Shown in pieces: positions 55,471 to 64,000 of a DNA stretch of 64,000 nt. Under the pieces are notes generated by a model. That model saw only the letters and a program-made list of their open reading frames with translations, did no database searches and was not told where the DNA came from. The stretch comes from an uncultured Trichococcus sp. (lineage in GTDB: Bacteria > Bacillota > Bacilli > Lactobacillales > Aerococcaceae). The translations under genes and the position numbers were made by a program. Numbering within the stretch: position 1 is the stretch's first letter; every line of letters begins with the position of its first letter. The DNA lies in contig NZ_OY764015.1 in assembly GCF_963667775.1 (NCBI RefSeq), forward strand, positions 2,593,001 to 2,657,000, given 5' to 3'.

Positions 55471-55538
55471 AATGACCAATACTAAATAGAGTGGTCTCCA
55501 TTAGTATTGGTCATGCCTGATCGAATCAGTAACAGTCC
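55471..55538 (-). promoter_or_regulatory. RAT antiterminator and terminator before bglP-like gene
   Basis: On the minus strand GGACTGTTACTGATTCGATC (55538 to 55519) and on to 55509 is the ribonucleic antiterminator of the LicT/BglG type. It overlaps the start of a terminator stem (ATGACCAATACTA / TAGTATTGGTCAT) followed by T7. LicT binding stops the terminator from forming. Confidence 0.93.
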
Positions 55539-55541
55539 ATG

Positions 55542-56378
55542 TTAAGTATTTTTGGATAGTCTTTTGAGATGCAACAATAAATATAATTGTTCATCCGCGG
55601 TTATATGCCATCCGTAGTTGTTATCTAAGTATAAGCAAATTCTTTTTACGCATTCCAATTCATTGGTGGCGGTTTGACTGACGATATCGTATAAATCAGT
55701 TTGTTCGTTCAATGATTCGTTGTTGAATTGACGGAAAATAAAATATCTGAGATGTGTGATAAAACGGGCAAAATTTACTGAGTCTTCATTGATGTTTCTT
55801 TTCAGGTTGTACTTCACAATCGTTACTATGTCTTTAATGATTTGTGTAACTTTTGCGGTTTCAGAAAATTCGGTTCCTTGTTTCAGTTGTGCATTAACAA
55901 AATGCAGGGCAATAAAACTAGCTTCTTCTTTAGGGAGGGAAGCGGACAGTTCTTCGTTAACCAAGAGGACAGCTTTCTCTCCGATTTTAGTTTCAGTGGG
56001 ATAAATATGTTTTAGTTCCCAATGCAAAGTATTTACCAGCTCTTCGTTAGAATTTGTTCGTTCGATGGCATTTTGTATGTGATCGGCCAGAGAGAGCAGC
56101 AACATATCATTCAATGGGGAATTTAACATTTTTTTTCCTTCTTCTATTATCTTTTCGCTTACTAAGATAGTTTGAAGCGGGATTTTGGAAAATATCTCCA
56201 TATACCTTTCGGTATCGCTATCATTTTGAACAAAGATTTTCTCGATGACAGGATCCGACTTATTCAGAATGAAAGGCGTTTTTTGAAAGCCTAAACCTTT
56301 GCCTACAACGAAAACCTCAGAACCATCCTCAGTCAGTGCAAGTACAACGTTGTTGTTTATTTTTTTAGTAACTTTCAT
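55542..56378 (-). CDS. licT: BglG-family antiterminator LicT
   Basis: 278 residues. RNA-binding domain at 1-55 (K-I-N-N-N-V-V-L-A and F-V-V-G-K-G-L-G-F), then two PRD domains with conserved histidines (L-A-D-H-I-Q-N near 97, W-E-L-K-H-I-Y, F-I-A-L-H-F-V-N, L-L-L-H-L-K). PTS enzymes phosphorylate these to switch activity. Self-regulated through the second RAT upstream. GGGAGGTGAAAAACA precedes ATG. Confidence 0.96.
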   Translation of the reverse strand: MKVTKKINNNVVLALTEDGSEVFVVGKGLGFQKTPFILNKSDPVIEKIFVQNDSDTERYMEIFSKIPLQTILVSEKIIEEGKKMLNSPLNDMLLLSLADHIQNAIERTNSNEELVNTLHWELKHIYPTETKIGEKAVLLVNEELSASLPKEEASFIALHFVNAQLKQGTEFSETAKVTQIIKDIVTIVKYNLKRNINEDSVNFARFITHLRYFIFRQFNNESLNEQTDLYDIVSQTATNELECVKRICLYLDNNYGWHITADEQLYLLLHLKRLSKNT

Positions 56379-56417
56379 TGTTTTTCACCTCCCATTAACC
56401 TAGTAAGAAAAGAAAAA

Positions 56418-56481
56418 AGACCACAATTCCAGCACAAATAACTGGAAAAATGGTCATGCCTGATCGAGTCAGTAACAGTCC
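56418..56481 (-). promoter_or_regulatory. RAT antiterminator and terminator before licT
   Basis: Same RAT as at 55509, with one base changed (GACTCGATC for GATTCGATC), then a terminator with GACCA / TGGTC ends, CCAG inner stem and T6. Confidence 0.92.
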
Positions 56482-56541
56482 ATAAACCGAAAGCGGTTTA
56501 ATACTTAACGCAATATTAATGGATAAGTTATTAATTGTCAA
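56481..56541 (-). promoter_or_regulatory. licT promoter with cre-like dyad
   Basis: Minus strand: TTGACA (56536-56541), 17-base spacer, TAATAT (56513-56518). Downstream, TAAACCGCTTTCGGTTTA (56482-56500) is a dyad and a cre-like match. Catabolite repression fits a beta-glucoside operon. Confidence 0.8.
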
Positions 56542-56554
56542 TAACTAAAATAAA

Positions 56555-56592
56555 AAAACATTCTTGAGTAGAGAATCCAAACTCTATATAAT
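56555..56592 (+). promoter_or_regulatory. Promoter of the MerR-type gene
   Basis: TTGAGT, 17 bases, TATAAT. Reads toward the MerR gene, divergent from licT. Confidence 0.75.
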
Positions 56593-56616
56593 GTGTTTGA
56601 AAGAGGGGAATCGACC

Positions 56617-57414
56617 ATGAAGTATAAAATCAGTGAAGTATCAAAAATTTTGAATATGCCTATTGATTCCATAAGATTTTACGAAAAAAAAGGGATTATT
56701 TCCCCTCAGAAAGATAAACAAACGGATTATCGCGTATATGATGATTGGGACATTAATTATTTGTTGGAATATAAGCGGTTTCGCAAAATGGACTTTTCTG
56801 CGCAAGAGATAAAAAAACTACTCCATGAAACGAATTTTTCTGACTACTTGAAATTATTGGAAAAAAATCAGGAGTCAATAAAGAAAAAAGCGGTATATTA
56901 TCAACTGTTAGAGAAGAAGAATGAAGAATTGATAAACAAACTGACATTTTTAGATTTTAAATTCCACATTGAAACGATTCCTTGTAAATTATTCTTCTCC
57001 CATCGAGAAAATTTTGAGTACAGCTCAGCTAATCAGTTGAGAGAAATTTTTGATCCATGGATGGAGTATTATGCCCTACTTGATAATACTGTAGTGATAA
57101 GAAAAGAAGATTTATTCCAGGACAGCAGCAATTTCGAGTGGGGATTCTCGATAAATAAAAGTGAATGTATTGCTTTGAAATTACCTATGTCTGAGAGAAT
57201 TGAATGTTTTGAGGAGCAGACCTATTTGCGATTTATTGTGAATGCAGGTGCGCGGGGGAATTTTTCAAAGGACTTAATAAAGCCTGCAGTTTCACACATC
57301 GAAAAGAGTAACTATAGAATAAATGGAGACATTTCCGGTAGGTTGCTTGCAAGGATCAATGATGCGGAATATCTGCGGTATATTGAGTTTTTTATACCTA
57401 TTGAGAAAAAGTGA
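56617..57414 (+). CDS. MerR-family regulator with GyrI-like effector domain
   Basis: About 265 residues from ATG 56617, after GAAAGAGGGGAATCGACC. HTH at 1-70 (I-S-E-V-S-K-I-L-N-M-P-I-D-S-I-R-F-Y-E-K-K-G), a helical dimerisation stretch to about 115, then an effector-binding domain resembling GyrI. It lies directly before the flavin reductase gene and probably senses that enzyme's substrate. Confidence 0.88.
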   Translation: MKYKISEVSKILNMPIDSIRFYEKKGIISPQKDKQTDYRVYDDWDINYLLEYKRFRKMDFSAQEIKKLLHETNFSDYLKLLEKNQESIKKKAVYYQLLEKKNEELINKLTFLDFKFHIETIPCKLFFSHRENFEYSSANQLREIFDPWMEYYALLDNTVVIRKEDLFQDSSNFEWGFSINKSECIALKLPMSERIECFEEQTYLRFIVNAGARGNFSKDLIKPAVSHIEKSNYRINGDISGRLLARINDAEYLRYIEFFIPIEKK

Positions 57415-57481
57415 ACAAATAAGGTTGACTCTGTAGTTACCACAGACCCTAAGATAAGATAAACAAATAGGGGGTAATGAA

Positions 57482-59407
57482 ATGTTTAAAAAATTGTTTA
57501 CACCTTTTTCAATTGGCGAATGTGAAATTACGAACAGACTGGTCGTTCCGGCGATGGTAACTAATTATTGTACAGAAGATGGTGAAGCGACGGAGCAGTA
57601 TATTGCTTATCATGAAGAAAAAGCAAAAGGTGGATGGGGTTTAATCATCACGGAAGACTACCCGGTTAATGAACATGCAATGGGATACAGTAATGTAGCG
57701 GGTCTATGGAAAGATGAACAAATTGCAGGTCATAAGGAATTGACCGAACGGATCCACAAATATTCCAGTAAGATATTCTGCCAGATTTATCATGCCGGCC
57801 GTCAAAGTGCTCCTTCAGTGAATGGCGGAGTCACACCTGTGGCGCCATCGGCAATTGCTTGCCCGTGGTTGCAAAGTGTTCCAAAAGAGCTGACGAAAGA
57901 TGAGATCAAAGAAATCATTACTCAATTTGGACGCTCTGCTTTAAGAGCAAAGAAAGCCGGATTTGATGGCATCGAAATTCATGCGGGTCATGGTTATCTG
58001 ATCGCTGAATTTCTTTCGACTTATGCAAATAAGCGTAGCGATGAGTACGGTGGGTGTTTTGATAACAGGGCTAGGTTCTTGAAAGAGATTATCAGTGAAG
58101 TCCGTATGAATGTTGGGGCTGATTTCCCTATTCTTGTCCGTTTCTCTGCAGACGAATGTGTACCTGGTGGAAGAGATATATCCGAGTCCAGAGTTCTAGC
58201 GACATTACTTGAAGAATGGGGAGCAGATGCTTTACATGTTTCATCAGGTGTATATGGAGACCACAATAAAGGGATTGTTTCTCCGATGTATGTCAACCAT
58301 GCGTGGACGGTGGATTTTGCCAATGAAATTAAGCAACTGGTGGATATCCCAGTCATTACAGCCAATCGGATTAACGATCCTAGGATGGCTGATAGTATTC
58401 TCGTAATGAACAAGGCTGACTTTATTGCCATGGGCAGAGGATCTTTAGCAGATCCGTATCTGCCGTCAAAAGCGCAGAGTGGTGACTTGACTTCAATCCG
58501 ATATTGCATAGGTTGTTTACAAGGATGCGTAATGAAGCTGACTGCCGGTGAGGCAGTGACGTGCTTGGTAAACCCTTCTTTGGGGCAGGAATATCGCATT
58601 GATTATTCAATAACTGATGCACCTAAAAACATGATAGTAATCGGTGGGGGTCCGGCAGGGCTGGAAGCCTCCCGAGTTCTGGCTATGAGAGGGCACAAAG
58701 TACAGCTTTTTGAGAAGAATAACTTCCTTGGCGGACAATTCAAATCCGCAGCTTTCCCACCAGCGAAGGGTGAATTATCGACATACATAGCTTGGTTAAT
58801 CAGCGAATTAGAGAAGTATGACGTATCAGTGAACTTGAATAGTGAAATAACCAAGGAAGATATCGATAGCTTACAACCTGATGTCGTTGTGGTTGCTACC
58901 GGGGGTGCACCTGTGAGACCCCCAATCAAAGGAATTGAAGGGAACAATGTTTATTTTGCGGAAGATGTGTTGCTTGGTAATGTATCGATCGGAAATAATG
59001 TTATCATAGCAGGCGGTGGAGAAGTGGGGTCCGAAACTGCCGCACATCTAGCTTTACAAAGTAAAAAAATCTCAATAGTTGAAATGAGAGATGATATTTT
59101 ACTTGATCTGGATGGTGTTAATGCCTTCAACCTTACTTTGATTTTAGACGAGTATAAAGTTAACAGATATACTGGCAGTAAAATCGTTGAAATTATGGAA
59201 GATGGTGTAGTTCTGGAGAATGAAACAGGGACCCAGAAGGTAAAAGGGGATTCTGTGGTATTGGCTTTAGGGTACGCTCCAAAAAATAATTTAGTGAGTG
59301 AACTGGCCGGATCAGCTTATGAAGTGCAAGTGATAGGTGGAGCTACGAAGACTAGTAATGCATTAGTGGCAAGTCGAGAAGGATTCGAATTGGCATTAAA
59401 TTATTAA
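57482..59407 (+). CDS. Old Yellow Enzyme family reductase (2,4-dienoyl-CoA reductase/BaiCD-like)
   Basis: 641 residues, full length. N-terminal FMN barrel (F-T-P-F-S-I-G-E-C-E-I-T-N-R-L-V-V-P-A-M, G-R-Q-S-A-P near 103, H-A-G-H-G-Y-L near residue 162), then a 4Fe-4S site C-I-G-C-L-Q-G-C ... C near residue 345, and a two-part pyridine nucleotide/FAD domain (G-G-G-P-A-G-L-E-A near 385, A-G-G-G-E-V-G-S-E-T-A near 506). It reduces activated double bonds such as enoate or dienoyl-CoA. AGGGGGTAATGAA precedes ATG. MerR-controlled by position. Confidence 0.93.
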   Translation: MFKKLFTPFSIGECEITNRLVVPAMVTNYCTEDGEATEQYIAYHEEKAKGGWGLIITEDYPVNEHAMGYSNVAGLWKDEQIAGHKELTERIHKYSSKIFCQIYHAGRQSAPSVNGGVTPVAPSAIACPWLQSVPKELTKDEIKEIITQFGRSALRAKKAGFDGIEIHAGHGYLIAEFLSTYANKRSDEYGGCFDNRARFLKEIISEVRMNVGADFPILVRFSADECVPGGRDISESRVLATLLEEWGADALHVSSGVYGDHNKGIVSPMYVNHAWTVDFANEIKQLVDIPVITANRINDPRMADSILVMNKADFIAMGRGSLADPYLPSKAQSGDLTSIRYCIGCLQGCVMKLTAGEAVTCLVNPSLGQEYRIDYSITDAPKNMIVIGGGPAGLEASRVLAMRGHKVQLFEKNNFLGGQFKSAAFPPAKGELSTYIAWLISELEKYDVSVNLNSEITKEDIDSLQPDVVVVATGGAPVRPPIKGIEGNNVYFAEDVLLGNVSIGNNVIIAGGGEVGSETAAHLALQSKKISIVEMRDDILLDLDGVNAFNLTLILDEYKVNRYTGSKIVEIMEDGVVLENETGTQKVKGDSVVLALGYAPKNNLVSELAGSAYEVQVIGGATKTSNALVASREGFELALNY

Positions 59408-59411
59408 TGTG

Positions 59412-59464
59412 TGATAAAGCTGTGGATTTAGTCTGAATGAAGACTAAATCCACAGCTTTTTTCT
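59412..59464. terminator. Bidirectional terminator
   Basis: AAAGCTGTGGATTTAGTCT pairs with AGACTAAATCCACAGCTTT; then T6. Confidence 0.93.
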
Positions 59465-60427
59465 TCAATTATTTGTTCCTTAATATATTATCAACCAAAA
59501 GATAAACATTATTGCTAGCATCCAAACTATCAGTAATTTCAGGGAGAATATAGGTTTTATTAAATTTTTTTGAATTAATAACGGTTACTTTATTTTTTCT
59601 GGATTGAACAGGATTACATATCAAATACTCAGAATGCGTTTGATAGATTATATTTTGAAATTCAATTTTATGCGTTGTTAGGTCAACGTTCACTGCGTCA
59701 TGGTGTTCAAATTGGATGGATAAGACGTTACTATCTTTAATGTTGTTCCATACGTTTAAAACACTTGTCGTCTCTTCTGTATTCAATTTTGGGGATATGA
59801 AGATACAGGTAATATCTAGTTTACTCAATAATTTTTTCTCGATTTGTGAGGTAGAAATCACTAGCCGGATATCCGCAGGGAGGCGAGTAAATCTAAATTC
59901 GGGCAATGACATGGTAAATATTTGAGAAGGCTCAATAGATAGCGTATGCGAAATTTTATTAGTTATCATAGCCAGCACTTCTTCGCCAAAATCAGATAGT
60001 ATCAGAATTCTATCTTCATTTTTCAGCAACGGAAGGGTGGCATTGTAGATAATTAATGCTAAGTAGGAAAGCTCTACTTGGGTTAAAGATACTTCAAACT
60101 CATCCAAAAGAGATTTGAAAAGTGGGTGCAGCAATTGAAAGTAATACGGAATTGTTTTTAACAAATCATTTTTTAATGGGTTCTCAAGGTAAAAATGATT
60201 TTTTAAACGTACGATGCAAGGGTACAAATAGGTTGATAATTTTTTTCCAGTGCAACATCATCAAGCAAATCCAACTCGTCGTAGCTGGATTTTATCCTGG
60301 ATATAAAATTATTTACTAGCTGTGGTAAGTTAGTTCTTGCAAAAAATGAGATCGAATTCTGCGAGGAATAACTTTTGCTTAAAAAACATACATATAGATA
60401 TTTTAATTCATACTCTGAATAGTCATA

Positions 60428-62052
60428 ACTCAACTTTCGCACTTGAAAAACCTATTTAACCCTTTGATATATCAATGTTTTTAAAGACTTTAATATCAAA
60501 AAATGTGCGCAAAAAGACACCTCTCTTTGGTAAAATGTAGTTACCACACTAACACAACCAAGGAGAGATGTCTTATGGCTACTATTTTACCAGAAAATCA
60601 AATCAATCAGGAACTTAATTCTTCTGTTCATCAATTTTTTCGCGAACAGAAACTGGGGACGTTACTCAATCAATCCAATATCCGAAAAGAAGCAGGCATC
60701 TCACCGGTACTACTGGTCCAATTCATCTTTTCATTGGTCCTTCAAAAGAAAAATTTGTATCGGACATTGGAATCCGGACGGGAGCCAGAGGCTCCTGCCA
60801 AGGATGCGGTTTATCGTCTGCTCAACAACGCAACCTATAATTGGCGCAAGTTTCTGTTGTTACTGAGCCAGAATGTCATTACCCAGAAATTGCTCCCGCT
60901 TGTCTCGGAAAACCGCGAACGCGTCCTGATTTTGGATGATTCCTTATACAGCCGTGCCCGTAGTAAATCAGTCGAAATGCTTGCGCTCGTTCATGACCAT
61001 ACTACCAAGAAGTTCGTCCGTGGCTTTCGCATGCTGACTTTGGGGTGGTCAGATGGGAACACTTTCCTGCCGCTTGCGTTCTCTTTGTTGAGCTCAGAGA
61101 AACAATCGAACCGTTTCCAAGAAATCAATCCCGCCATAGATAAGCGCACCGTGGGTTACAAGCGTCGAAAGGAAGCCGTCAAAAAGTCGACGGAAGCGCT
61201 GTTCGACTTGCTTGATGATATAAATCCGCTCCAACTCTGCGCTCAGACGTTACTTTTCGATAGTTGGTTTGCATTTCCAAAAGTGATCAAGCGCGTAGTT
61301 TCAGAGTATCCACTCGAGGTGATCTGTATGCTAAAACGGATGCACCGCGTGTACTACACGTATGAAGGGCAAAAGTATACTTTGACCCAGTTGTATCAGG
61401 TTGTGCGCAAAAAACGTGGTCGTGCCAAGATTCTCGCATCTGTTGTCGTCAGCTTGGGATTGGACGATAATGAAAAAGAGATCCAAGCCCGTATTGTCTT
61501 CGTGCGTGACCGAAACCGCTCCAAAAATTGGCTTGCAATTTTGTCCACAGATACGAACCTGCCTGAAGAAGAAGTTGTGCGTCTCTACGGCAAACGCTGG
61601 GATATTGAGTGTTTCTTCAAGGTGGCAAAATCACATCTGGCGCTAGGAAAAGAGTTTCAGTGCCGCAGTTACGATGCGATGGTAGCCCACACGACGATTG
61701 TCTTCACCCGTTACATCATGCTTGCACTTCGGACGCGCGAAGCGCAAGATCCAAGGACCATCGGTCAGCTGTTCTTTTTGTGTTGTGATGAATTGGAAGA
61801 CATCCGATTTGCAGAAGCAATTCTATTGGTATTGGACTGTCTGAAGGCGTCTCTCACGGAAGAACCTATCTTGTCTGAAGAAATGGTGCAGTCTGTTCTG
61901 GACAGAGTTTTCGACAACTTTCCTGCTTTCTTAAAACGAGCATTTCATCAACCTGAAAAGCAGTTCCCAAGCGTTTTAGCGGCATAACATTATAGCTAGA
62001 ATTATTGATATATCAAGCCTTTAGGGTCTTTTTCGGTGTGCGAAAGTTGAGT
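60428..62052 (+). mobile_element. IS4-type insertion element with 4-bp duplication
   Basis: 1625 bp. Perfect 15-base inverted ends ACTCAACTTTCGCAC at 60428 and, reversed, at 62052, followed by partly matching GAAAAA. CATA at 60424-60427 and 62053-62056 is the target duplication, confirmed by restored host frame. Confidence 0.93.
60575..61987 (+). CDS. IS4-family transposase
   Basis: About 470 residues from ATG 60575, after AAGGAGAGATGTCTT. DDE residues: D in V-L-I-L-D-D-S-L-Y, D in L-L-F-D-S-W-F, E in Y-G-K-R-W-D-I-E-C-F-F-K-V-A-K, the Y-(2)-R-W-x-I-E block of IS4 enzymes. Intact. Confidence 0.92.
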   Translation: MATILPENQINQELNSSVHQFFREQKLGTLLNQSNIRKEAGISPVLLVQFIFSLVLQKKNLYRTLESGREPEAPAKDAVYRLLNNATYNWRKFLLLLSQNVITQKLLPLVSENRERVLILDDSLYSRARSKSVEMLALVHDHTTKKFVRGFRMLTLGWSDGNTFLPLAFSLLSSEKQSNRFQEINPAIDKRTVGYKRRKEAVKKSTEALFDLLDDINPLQLCAQTLLFDSWFAFPKVIKRVVSEYPLEVICMLKRMHRVYYTYEGQKYTLTQLYQVVRKKRGRAKILASVVVSLGLDDNEKEIQARIVFVRDRNRSKNWLAILSTDTNLPEEEVVRLYGKRWDIECFFKVAKSHLALGKEFQCRSYDAMVAHTTIVFTRYIMLALRTREAQDPRTIGQLFFLCCDELEDIRFAEAILLVLDCLKASLTEEPILSEEMVQSVLDRVFDNFPAFLKRAFHQPEKQFPSVLAA

Positions 62053-62892
62053 CATAATGAATCAGCTTGCTTGTTTCTGTTGAGATTAAGGTGAAAATGT
62101 TTTTAGCTAATACATTTGCTTCAGGTAAATAAATGCCGTCTAATGTGTTCATTTTAAGTAATTTTAATGAAACGAAATCCATTGCCAAGGAGTATAGGCT
62201 GTTTCCTGACAAAGTAATTTCATTTTCTTTGAAAAAATGGAGGAAATAATTGCATACCTCCTTATGTTCTGCTATCAGGTCATTCTTTAATTGTGCATAT
62301 CTCAAATAGTTTACGAATACATCATAATTACTATTGTGTGATAAAAGGCTTGATAAAAGATTACATTTAGCAAAATCATGACCACATAAATAAAATTCTC
62401 CATTTTGATTTTTCTTCAGGGCTACATTTGGAAACCTTTGGTCAAGTAACGCTTTTATTTCTTTCAGAGTCATCTCAGTGGAGGATTCAGATAACAATAG
62501 CAAATCACTAGCTTCGTAGATAGACAAGGGATTGAAAATAAGGTTAATGAGCAGTGCAATGGATCGTTCATTTTTGGTTTGAGGAATATAGTCCTGAGAC
62601 TCTTCCAACAGGAAAGTTATCACTGCTTTTTTTTGATCAGGAAAAATATAATATCCTTTCTTATTGGAATGGATATGAGCGCCCGAGTCAGAAATTTTTT
62701 CTTCGATCAATTTAATGTCGTATCTTATCGTTCGGAGAGATACTGAGAATGTTTTAGCCAATTGATTGCCACTAATCTCTTGGGAAGCCCCAACTATCTC
62801 GTTAATTATTTCAAGCTGTCTCCTTAACAAATTGGTTACCCCCGTTCATGTATAAGAGTATTATAACGGTTGCACTGTTATGGTGCAAAACA

Positions 62893-62915
62893 AAAATAGA
62901 AAACGCTTTATCCAA
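62893..62915 (+). promoter_or_regulatory. cre-like box before PTS IIC gene
   Basis: TAGAAAACGCTTTATC at 62897-62912 is near the CcpA consensus, about 90 bases before the start. Confidence 0.45.
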
Positions 62916-63004
62916 ACGTTATTATTTAGTTAAGATATATCGATCGAAGAAGCTAGCTGATTTTTTTAAGAGTCAAAAAAAAGAATATGAGGAGATTGAC
63001 TACT

Positions 63005-64000
63005 ATGCAAAATGTTGCTATTGCGAACAAAGTGCAAACTTTTTTAGAGGGGACTCTAGGGGAACTTGCAGCGAAACTATCCGGACAGAAGCATATTAAT
63101 TCTTTAAAAACTGGAATGATGTTCACGCTTCCTTTTACGCTTATTGGTGGTTTTGTGATGATCCTGATGTTTCTGCCCATACCATCGGATCTTCAGCCAA
63201 CAAATTTCTTTTTCTCATTTTTATTATCTGCGCAACAATGGGGACTCACTTCCCCAGTATTGAAAATTCTCTATAGCTTATCCTTAGGGTTGATTTCTGT
63301 ATACACTGTTATTGGGATCTCTTATTCATTAGCAGAAGAATATAAAATGAAAGCAAGTTATACGAGTTTGACTTCTTTGTTTGTTTTTCTCGCTATAGCG
63401 GTACAAGTTGCTAAAAATGAAGCGGGAGTTAACTCTGTTTCAATTAATTATCTTGATGCAAGCGGTATGTTTGTGGCAATCTTTGTAGCTATGATAACAG
63501 TGGAAATTGCCCGTTTACTAAAAAAATATAATATTACCATCAGGCTGCCTGAATCTGTCCCTCCAATGGTGAGTGCGCCATTTGAATTGCTGATTCCCTT
63601 AATTGTAAATGTTTTTGTGGTAGTCGGCGGTAATGCCCTGCTGATTAAGGCAGTAGGATTTGGGATTGTAGACTTGTTAACAAAAATTCTGTCTCCTATT
63701 CTAAGTGCGAGTGGCTCGCTTCCTGCCGTGATATTGGTCAACTTGCTTGTTATGTTATTTTGGCTGTTCGGAATTCATGGAGCGGCATTGATGGCTGCAG
63801 TCATTGGTCCTTTACAGACCGCGAATCTAACGGCTAATGCAGCTGCAAAAGCAGCCAACGACATATTGCCTCATGTTTTCGCCGGTTCATTCAAGTCAAT
63901 TTTCGCAACACAAATTATGTACAATGCCCTACTAATTGGCATTTTGTTGTTTGCTTCCAGTCCTAGACTAAAATCCCTGTGTAAATTTGCTTTTATTCCA
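63005..64000 (+). CDS. PTS cellobiose-family IIC (3' end outside window)
   Basis: 332 codons visible, open to the window end. Start ATG 63005 after AATATGAGGAGATTGACTAC. Pattern of the lactose/cellobiose IIC family: L-K-T-G-M-M-F-T-L-P-F-T-L-I-G-G near residue 36, then many helices and W-L-F-G-I-H-G-A near residue 255. Imports an oligo-beta-glucoside or a related sugar. The regulator directly upstream is broken, so expression control may have been lost or changed. Confidence 0.9.
   Translation, partial: MQNVAIANKVQTFLEGTLGELAAKLSGQKHINSLKTGMMFTLPFTLIGGFVMILMFLPIPSDLQPTNFFFSFLLSAQQWGLTSPVLKILYSLSLGLISVYTVIGISYSLAEEYKMKASYTSLTSLFVFLAIAVQVAKNEAGVNSVSINYLDASGMFVAIFVAMITVEIARLLKKYNITIRLPESVPPMVSAPFELLIPLIVNVFVVVGGNALLIKAVGFGIVDLLTKILSPILSASGSLPAVILVNLLVMLFWLFGIHGAALMAAVIGPLQTANLTANAAAKAANDILPHVFAGSFKSIFATQIMYNALLIGILLFASSPRLKSLCKFAFIP

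Larger units (their letters stand above)
59469..62830 (-). pseudogene. BglG/MtlR-type PTS regulator, broken by IS and frameshift
   Basis: Joining 62830-62053 to 60427-59469 gives one regulator. N-terminal winged helix at residues 1-60 (I-S-G-N-Q-L-A-K-T-F-S-V-S-L-R-T-I-R-Y-D-I), PRD-like helical domains, then an EIIB-like segment (E-D-R-I-L-I-L-S-D-F-G) and a C-terminal part. An IS4-type element (60428-62052) splits it after L-I-H-Y-D; removal restores the frame exactly. A second lesion, seven A instead of eight at 60240-60246, shifts the frame so that the stretch E-K-N-Y-Q-P ends at a stop at 60203. The pieces at 60203-60442 and 59469-60227 are its C-terminal parts. Not functional as is. It precedes a PTS IIC gene, its likely target. 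Confidence 0.9.

Noticed and set aside
62848-63099. 83-codon plus-strand frame before the PTS gene
   Set aside because: Overlaps the well-supported start at 63005 and lacks a ribosome site.

Overview
The window looks like a chromosomal segment of a low-to-medium GC Gram-positive of the order Lactobacillales, most likely Carnobacteriaceae (Trichococcus/Carnobacterium-like). The reasons are the replication cluster dnaX-ybaB-recR-yaaL ... tmk-darA-holB-ricT-yabA, several PTS operons with LicT/BglG antitermination, an Fst-type type I toxin, strong Shine-Dalgarno sites with many TTG starts, and cre-like boxes. The genus is an inference. No rRNA, tRNA or CRISPR array was seen.

Layout. 0-3.3 kb: the end of a gene made of tandem RidA domains, a flavodoxin, a TspO-like membrane protein and small genes. 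3.6-9.6 kb: a lipoprotein, a head-to-head pair of 5'-truncated genes (AraC regulator and GH2 glycosidase) joined by a deletion, and an RpiR / 6-phospho-beta-glucosidase / YczE-like locus. 9.7-12.6 kb: a complete IS21-family element with a 7-bp target duplication, next to an older relic IS end. 12.6-19.5 kb: LysR/LysE pair and a run of small, poorly known genes, with two kinds of dispersed intergenic repeat. 19.7-26 kb: an IS1380-type transposase, SorC regulator and glycerol dehydrogenase with a truncated transaldolase-like aldolase upstream, then Gfo/Idh/MocA, GntR and DeoC. 27-32 kb: a mannose-family PTS (IIA, IIB, IIC, IID) with an isomerase, a HAD phosphatase and an epimerase, divergent from deoC; it probably takes up and channels one sugar whose identity is not obvious.

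32.1-39.5 kb is an accessory island, AT-rich in its left part. It holds an AbiTii-domain protein divergent from a tiny membrane protein that shares a RHIM-like motif with it, a PBECR-like toxin candidate, a stranded T-box-like terminator, a serine resolvase, two decayed copies of a recombinase tail around an Fst-type toxin/antisense RNA module, a PopT/DUF368 gene, a broken TetR gene and mazEF. The AbiTii/mini-membrane-protein pair is the best candidate for an undescribed system.

40.7-51.9 kb is the higher-GC housekeeping block for DNA replication and recombination. It is interrupted between yaaL and tmk by a GPH sugar transporter and a self-regulated MarR/ABC exporter unit. 52-56.5 kb is a classic licT-bglP-bglA type operon (minus strand) with two RAT/terminator attenuators. 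56.6-59.4 kb is a MerR regulator with a large Old Yellow Enzyme family reductase. 59.5-62.8 kb is a BglG/MtlR-type PTS regulator broken by an IS4-type insertion (4-bp duplication, frame exactly restored on removal) and by a one-base slip in a poly-A run. The window ends inside a cellobiose-family PTS IIC gene that this regulator probably once controlled.
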